From NCBI GenBank assembly GCA_002405805.1, contig DHMN01000027.1:1-7495 (forward strand): 7,495 bases of DNA. Reading direction: 5' to 3'. The first letter of the stretch is position 1; every line of letters begins with the position of its first letter. Both the position numbers and the translations under genes were made by a program. The notes below the pieces were generated by a model. The model saw only the letters and a program-made list of their open reading frames with translations, searched no databases and had not been told where the DNA came from. Source of the stretch: Cyanobacteria bacterium UBA4641 (GTDB lineage: Bacteria; Cyanobacteriota; Vampirovibrionia; Gastranaerophilales; Gastranaerophilaceae). Below are positions 4,801 to 7,495 of this stretch, piece after piece.

Positions 4801-6129
4801 TTAACCGTTAAAGGTTTTGTATGACCTGTCAATGTTTTTATTCATTGCAGATTGAACTGATTCATATTCAGTTTGAAGTGATGTATGTTCAGTATCTAAT
4901 GTTTTGATTTTGTTTTCATATTTTTTATCTTTTGCACTGATTTCATTGTTTTTTCTGTTGTATTCAGCCTCAGCCTTTGCAATTGCAGCATCATCATCTT
5001 GTTGGGTAATATCCGAAACTGATGAATAAATTGTTGTTGTCCAACTTATACCTCTTAAATTTACAGACAACGGATTATTCATATCAGGAATATCATTTGT
5101 TGCGTCTTTATTTGATGCAACTTCAAGAGTCACAATACCTTGAGTCAATGCATCTTTTAGCCAATCACTGCTTGAGCCTAATTTGCTATTCATAATTGCA
5201 TAATTTGAACCGTTTTCACCTGCAGTAGATTTGTCAGAAGATTCACCGTTCAATCTGTACCAAAGATTTGTATACCACTGTGCTTTAGATTCATCTGAAT
5301 AAGTATACGTGTCTTCTATCGTTGTACAGCCTAGGTCTTCTGCCTCAGCCAAAGTTTCTTCTAAAAGTTCATAGTATTTTTGAACGTTTTTATATACTTC
5401 TGTTTCGACTTTATTGCCACCATCATCTGTTTCGTATGCAGCCTTTGACTTAATCCAGTTATCATAAGTAATACAGTTTGAATACTCAGTTTTTGCAGCA
5501 GTAAGATTTGCCAACAAACCTGATGTATCTAACTCAAGTCCTGAATTAACTTTATTCATTGCATCTTCATAGTTTTTTAATGCCTCTGTATAATTTTTCT
5601 TGGTAAGTGCTTTTGCATCAGCATAATCATCATCTGTGTAATTCTTTTTTTGCTCATTTACAGCAGCTTCCCAAGCTTCGTAATAATCTTTTACTCCGCC
5701 TTCTGCCTCATCGCTGTTTGATTCAAGTTTTTTTACATTTTCTGCAATTGTATCAGACTTGTACTCTTTAGTAATTCCGTAAGATTCCAAAAACTCATTC
5801 AAATTTGAGGCACTTTGGAATTTCTTCGCATCACCAGAAGAGACAATCATTTGTCCGCTTGCATTAATAAGCGCATATTGATTTTTCATATCCGCATATT
5901 GATATAGCGCATTTGCAGTCAAATCTGTAGTTATGGCAGAACCTTTAGAATCATAGGTCATAAATTGCAACTGAGTTGTATTCAATGCTGCAATATATTC
6001 ACTGCTTGCTTCTTGTGATTGAGTAGCCAATCTCATTTTTGCATTAGAAATCTGTTGAGATTCATACTCATTAGAGGTAAGCCTTGCGGTTATTGTTAAT
6101 AATCTTGCTTGAGAGGCTGATATTCCCAT
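4801..6129 (-). CDS. Coiled-coil protein with MGISASQARLL N-terminus, function unknown (442 aa)
   Basis: I do not recognise an experimentally characterised family. The N-terminus (MGISASQARLL, then a helix with heptad spacing to about residue 55) and the C-terminus (about 375-440, ending in LDTEHTSLQTEYESVQS and KNIDRSYKTF) are long amphipathic helices. Between them is an acidic, Asn- and Tyr-rich region with little hydrophobic content. There is no signal peptide or membrane segment and only two cysteines. Paired terminal helices around a variable middle are the plan of flagellar axial proteins (flagellin, FlgK) and other self-assembling filament or secreted proteins, but I see no sequence match to them. 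I recall this N-terminus from Gastranaerophilales proteins. The ATG has AAAGGA 12 bases upstream, longer than ideal, and an in-frame TAG just before it rules out a longer protein. It is divergent from the 58-aa gene. Confidence 0.85.
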   Translation of the reverse strand: MGISASQARLLTITARLTSNEYESQQISNAKMRLATQSQEASSEYIAALNTTQLQFMTYDSKGSAITTDLTANALYQYADMKNQYALINASGQMIVSSGDAKKFQSASNLNEFLESYGITKEYKSDTIAENVKKLESNSDEAEGGVKDYYEAWEAAVNEQKKNYTDDDYADAKALTKKNYTEALKNYEDAMNKVNSGLELDTSGLLANLTAAKTEYSNCITYDNWIKSKAAYETDDGGNKVETEVYKNVQKYYELLEETLAEAEDLGCTTIEDTYTYSDESKAQWYTNLWYRLNGESSDKSTAGENGSNYAIMNSKLGSSSDWLKDALTQGIVTLEVASNKDATNDIPDMNNPLSVNLRGISWTTTIYSSVSDITQQDDDAAIAKAEAEYNRKNNEISAKDKKYENKIKTLDTEHTSLQTEYESVQSAMNKNIDRSYKTFNG

Positions 6130-6352
6130 AATCTAATACAATCCTTTCATAACTTATATTATGTATTTCGGCACCATTACTTGTATTCTTTAATAATTTA
6201 GCCAGTATATGAAGATTTGTAACGAAATTTATATAAAATGAATATAAAAAGTCAATAAATTTTTAAACGAAGTTTTTATATATATGTAAGAGATAAATAA
6301 AGAAAAAGAAAATTAGTTTAAATAAGATTCAAGATTAAGAGAGGATAAAATT

Positions 6353-6529
6353 ATGGCTACAGTGCTATTATTTTCTGATGCAGTTACAAGCGCATATAAA
6401 GATACATCAAAAGCTTTGAAAGAAGTTGCTTTAAACGATAAAAAAGTTGTTAAAAAGACATTATCTCAAATGATGAAACAGTCTTTCTTCCACGGAGCAA
6501 ACAGATTTGGAACTAACTTTATCGCTTAA
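6353..6529 (+). CDS. Small protein of unknown function (58 aa)
   Basis: The frame starts at an ATG with GAGGA (6341-6345) 7 bases upstream and ends in TAA, about 80 bases before a strong terminator, so it looks like a complete single-gene transcript. The protein begins MATVLLFSDAVTSAY and ends SFFHGANRFGTNFIA. A basic amphipathic middle (about 18-42, rich in Lys with VA-x-L spacing) suggests one helix, and the last 15 residues are aromatic- and Asn-rich. The N-terminal hydrophobic stretch is too short for a membrane segment. It is divergent from the 442-aa gene, with 223 AT-rich bases between them in which I find no convincing -35/-10 pair. I recognise no family. Confidence 0.7.
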   Translation: MATVLLFSDAVTSAYKDTSKALKEVALNDKKVVKKTLSQMMKQSFFHGANRFGTNFIA

Positions 6530-6608
6530 AAAGATTTTGAAATCGTTGGAATATAGGAACATATAGGAAAGAAAATCATTTAAAGAATTAGAATAGGAAT
6601 TATTTGTC

Positions 6609-6639
6609 AAAGACCTTTTTAAAAGGTCTTTTATTTTTT
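6609..6639 (+). terminator. Rho-independent terminator of the 58-aa gene
   Basis: AAAGACC (6609-6615) pairs with GGTCTTT (6625-6631). The enclosed T5A4 can extend the stem to 11 perfect pairs in DNA. The hairpin is followed by a T-rich run (6629-6639). It lies about 80 bases after the stop codon and separates this gene from the next. The A-run on the other side allows some activity on the minus strand. Confidence 0.88.
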
Positions 6640-6710
6640 GTAAAAATTATTTTTAAGACTAGCAAATTTTATTTTGAGGAATTTTTAAGGATATGAAAGG
6701 TGATTCTAAA

Positions 6711-7277
6711 ATGGATAATGTTAGTTTTACTTCTTCCATAAAACCTGTAAATACAAAATCGTTTTCGGATTATGTAGGAATAAAAATTCCGAAAAAGAAC
6801 TTTGCAGATTTCCCTTGGAATATAGAATCAAGCGTTGTCGGCAAAGATGTTTATACAAATAGAATTTGTGATTGCACATCGTGTATTATCACTGACGGAG
6901 ACAATTCCGTACTTATGCACCTAAATCCGGAAGACAGTTCAAATCATTGTTTCAATAATGTTCTTATGTTTTTGAGAAATCATATCGACCTAAAAAATGA
7001 GAATCTGCAAGGATTGCTTGTCGGTTCAAAAGATACAAAGAAAAGCCTTGATATTTATAACAAATTTTCAAACCTGTTAAATCAATTAGAAATAAAATTT
7101 TCAGAACTCCAAAACGGAAAAAGCCCAACAAGTGTAGCTTATTTGAAAGATACGGATGAATTTTTGGTAAGCAATAATCATATTGATAGAGCACTGAAGC
7201 GAAGACTTGACGACCAAAATGTCCTAAAAAATTCTTTTAAACGAGTTTCAATTGCAGATTGCGATGTGGTTGTGTAA
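6711..7277 (+). CDS. Lineage-type protein with possible CheD-like deamidase core (188 aa)
   Basis: The longest frame opens at 6693, but there the nearest purine tract is either 2 or 12 bases away. The ATG at 6711 has AAAGGTGAT (6696-6704), a good match to the 3' end of the 16S complement, so I start there. The protein then begins MDNVSFTSSIKPV, resembling the NFTGG segment of the 562-aa protein. The core CTSCIITDG (55-63), then SVLMHLNPE (66-74), then GLLVGSKD (101-108) followed by a long helix, then a C-terminal strand pair (139-154), recalls CheD and related Cys-His deamidases (SC followed by GLAHVMLP, then a GG-x segment). C58 and H70 would be the catalytic pair; the spacing is 12, where CheD has about 17. 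This is an inference and could be wrong. No signal peptide or membrane segment. The stop is followed by the right-hand repeat cluster. Confidence 0.8.
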   Translation: MDNVSFTSSIKPVNTKSFSDYVGIKIPKKNFADFPWNIESSVVGKDVYTNRICDCTSCIITDGDNSVLMHLNPEDSSNHCFNNVLMFLRNHIDLKNENLQGLLVGSKDTKKSLDIYNKFSNLLNQLEIKFSELQNGKSPTSVAYLKDTDEFLVSNNHIDRALKRRLDDQNVLKNSFKRVSIADCDVVV

Positions 7278-7315
7278 ATGACTCTCGGCTTGGCTATTAC
7301 CACAAAACGCTAACA

Positions 7316-7380
7316 AATGTCATTCTGAAAGGATTAAAAATCAAGGAGCGTAGCGACATAGATTTTATCCTATTCAGAAT
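7316..7380. repeat. Right copy of the 65-bp perfect inverted repeat
   Basis: Exact reverse complement of 294-358. It starts 39 bases after the stop of the 188-aa gene, and its hairpin (arms beginning at 7322 and ending at 7380, loop with GGAGCGTAGCGAC) could form the 3' end of that gene's transcript. Because two copies in opposite orientation face each other across about 7 kb, recombination between them would invert the gene block rather than delete it. Confidence 0.88.
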
Positions 7381-7404
7381 CTATTATGCTTAACGAAAAA
7401 ATAT

Positions 7405-7435
7405 GTCACCCTGAACTTGTTTCAGGGTCTCTAAT
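7405..7435. repeat. REP-like hairpin, short-loop form of unit 2
   Basis: ACCCTGAA (7408-7415) pairs with TTCAGGGT (7421-7428) around a loop of a few bases, preceded by TGTC and followed by CTCTAAT. Positions 7419-7435 are the exact reverse complement of 196-212. The compact form, CACCCTGAACTTGTTTCAGG, is a layout I recall from dispersed intergenic repeats of many bacteria. Confidence 0.75.
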
Positions 7436-7471
7436 ATTACAAATTTCACATAAGACTAATTTGTTCAATTT

Positions 7472-7495
7472 GAGATGCTGAAATACCGAGTAGGA
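7472..7495. repeat. Probable first arm of another REP-like hairpin, cut by the window edge
   Basis: GAGATGCTGAAATA (7472-7485) has the form of an outer arm of this repeat family (GATnCTGAA). The expected second arm would lie beyond 7495, so this cannot be confirmed here. Confidence 0.3.

Noticed and set aside
6693..6710. ATG at 6693 as the start of the 188-aa protein
   Set aside because: Purine tracts are 2 or 12 bases away, while AAAGGTGAT serves the ATG at 6711 at normal spacing.
6964..7194. Minus-strand open frame of 76 codons
   Set aside because: It is the antisense shadow of the 188-aa gene and has no supported start.
294..7380. The whole block as a composite transposon
   Set aside because: No transposase, integrase or target-site duplication is visible, and lpxA and icd are ordinary chromosomal genes; the ends look like dispersed hairpin repeats.
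1..7495. CRISPR array, tRNA or rRNA genes
   Set aside because: No regularly spaced direct repeats and no tRNA or rRNA motifs were seen on reading both strands.

Overview
The window looks like an AT-rich, Gram-negative bacterial chromosome segment, most likely from the Gastranaerophilales (Vampirovibrionia/'Melainabacteria', the non-photosynthetic gut relatives of Cyanobacteria). Three things point there: an lpxA gene, which implies an LPS-type outer membrane; an NAD-type isocitrate dehydrogenase; and three proteins of unknown function whose N-termini (MKINSI..., MGISASQARLL..., M-x-x-VSFTSS...) match protein styles I associate with that order. The lineage call is an inference from memory, not a database result.

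Layout from left to right. Positions 1-358 hold no convincing gene but a cluster of REP-like imperfect hairpins. A promoter then leads to a 562-aa protein with a NUMOD3-like DNA-binding segment (472-2160). Next comes lpxA (2249-3052), with its own promoter. Positions 3053-3497 are a second hairpin-rich intergenic stretch that includes one large imperfect palindrome. At 3498-3676 lies a compact RNA locus: a promoter, 5' and 3' ends that can pair, an ideal Shine-Dalgarno and a 17-aa hydrophobic peptide, with a good opposing promoter on the minus strand. NAD-isocitrate dehydrogenase (3701-4699, minus) and a 442-aa coiled-coil protein (4801-6129, minus) follow. Divergent from these is a 58-aa small gene (6353-6529) with a strong terminator, then a 188-aa protein with a possible CheD-like deamidase core (6711-7277). 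The window closes in another hairpin cluster.

Two points stand out. First, the 3498-3676 locus has the architecture of a type I toxin-antitoxin module and is the best candidate here for an undescribed system. Second, a perfect 65-bp inverted repeat (294-358 and 7316-7380) brackets the whole gene block. The repeats could allow inversion of the block, but there is no transposase or recombinase in the window.

The genes do not form one pathway. lpxA and icd are housekeeping genes, each with its own promoter, and the others are lineage-type proteins of unknown function. Two start codons are placed downstream of the longest-ORF start because the Shine-Dalgarno position demands it (icd at 4699, the 188-aa gene at 6711).
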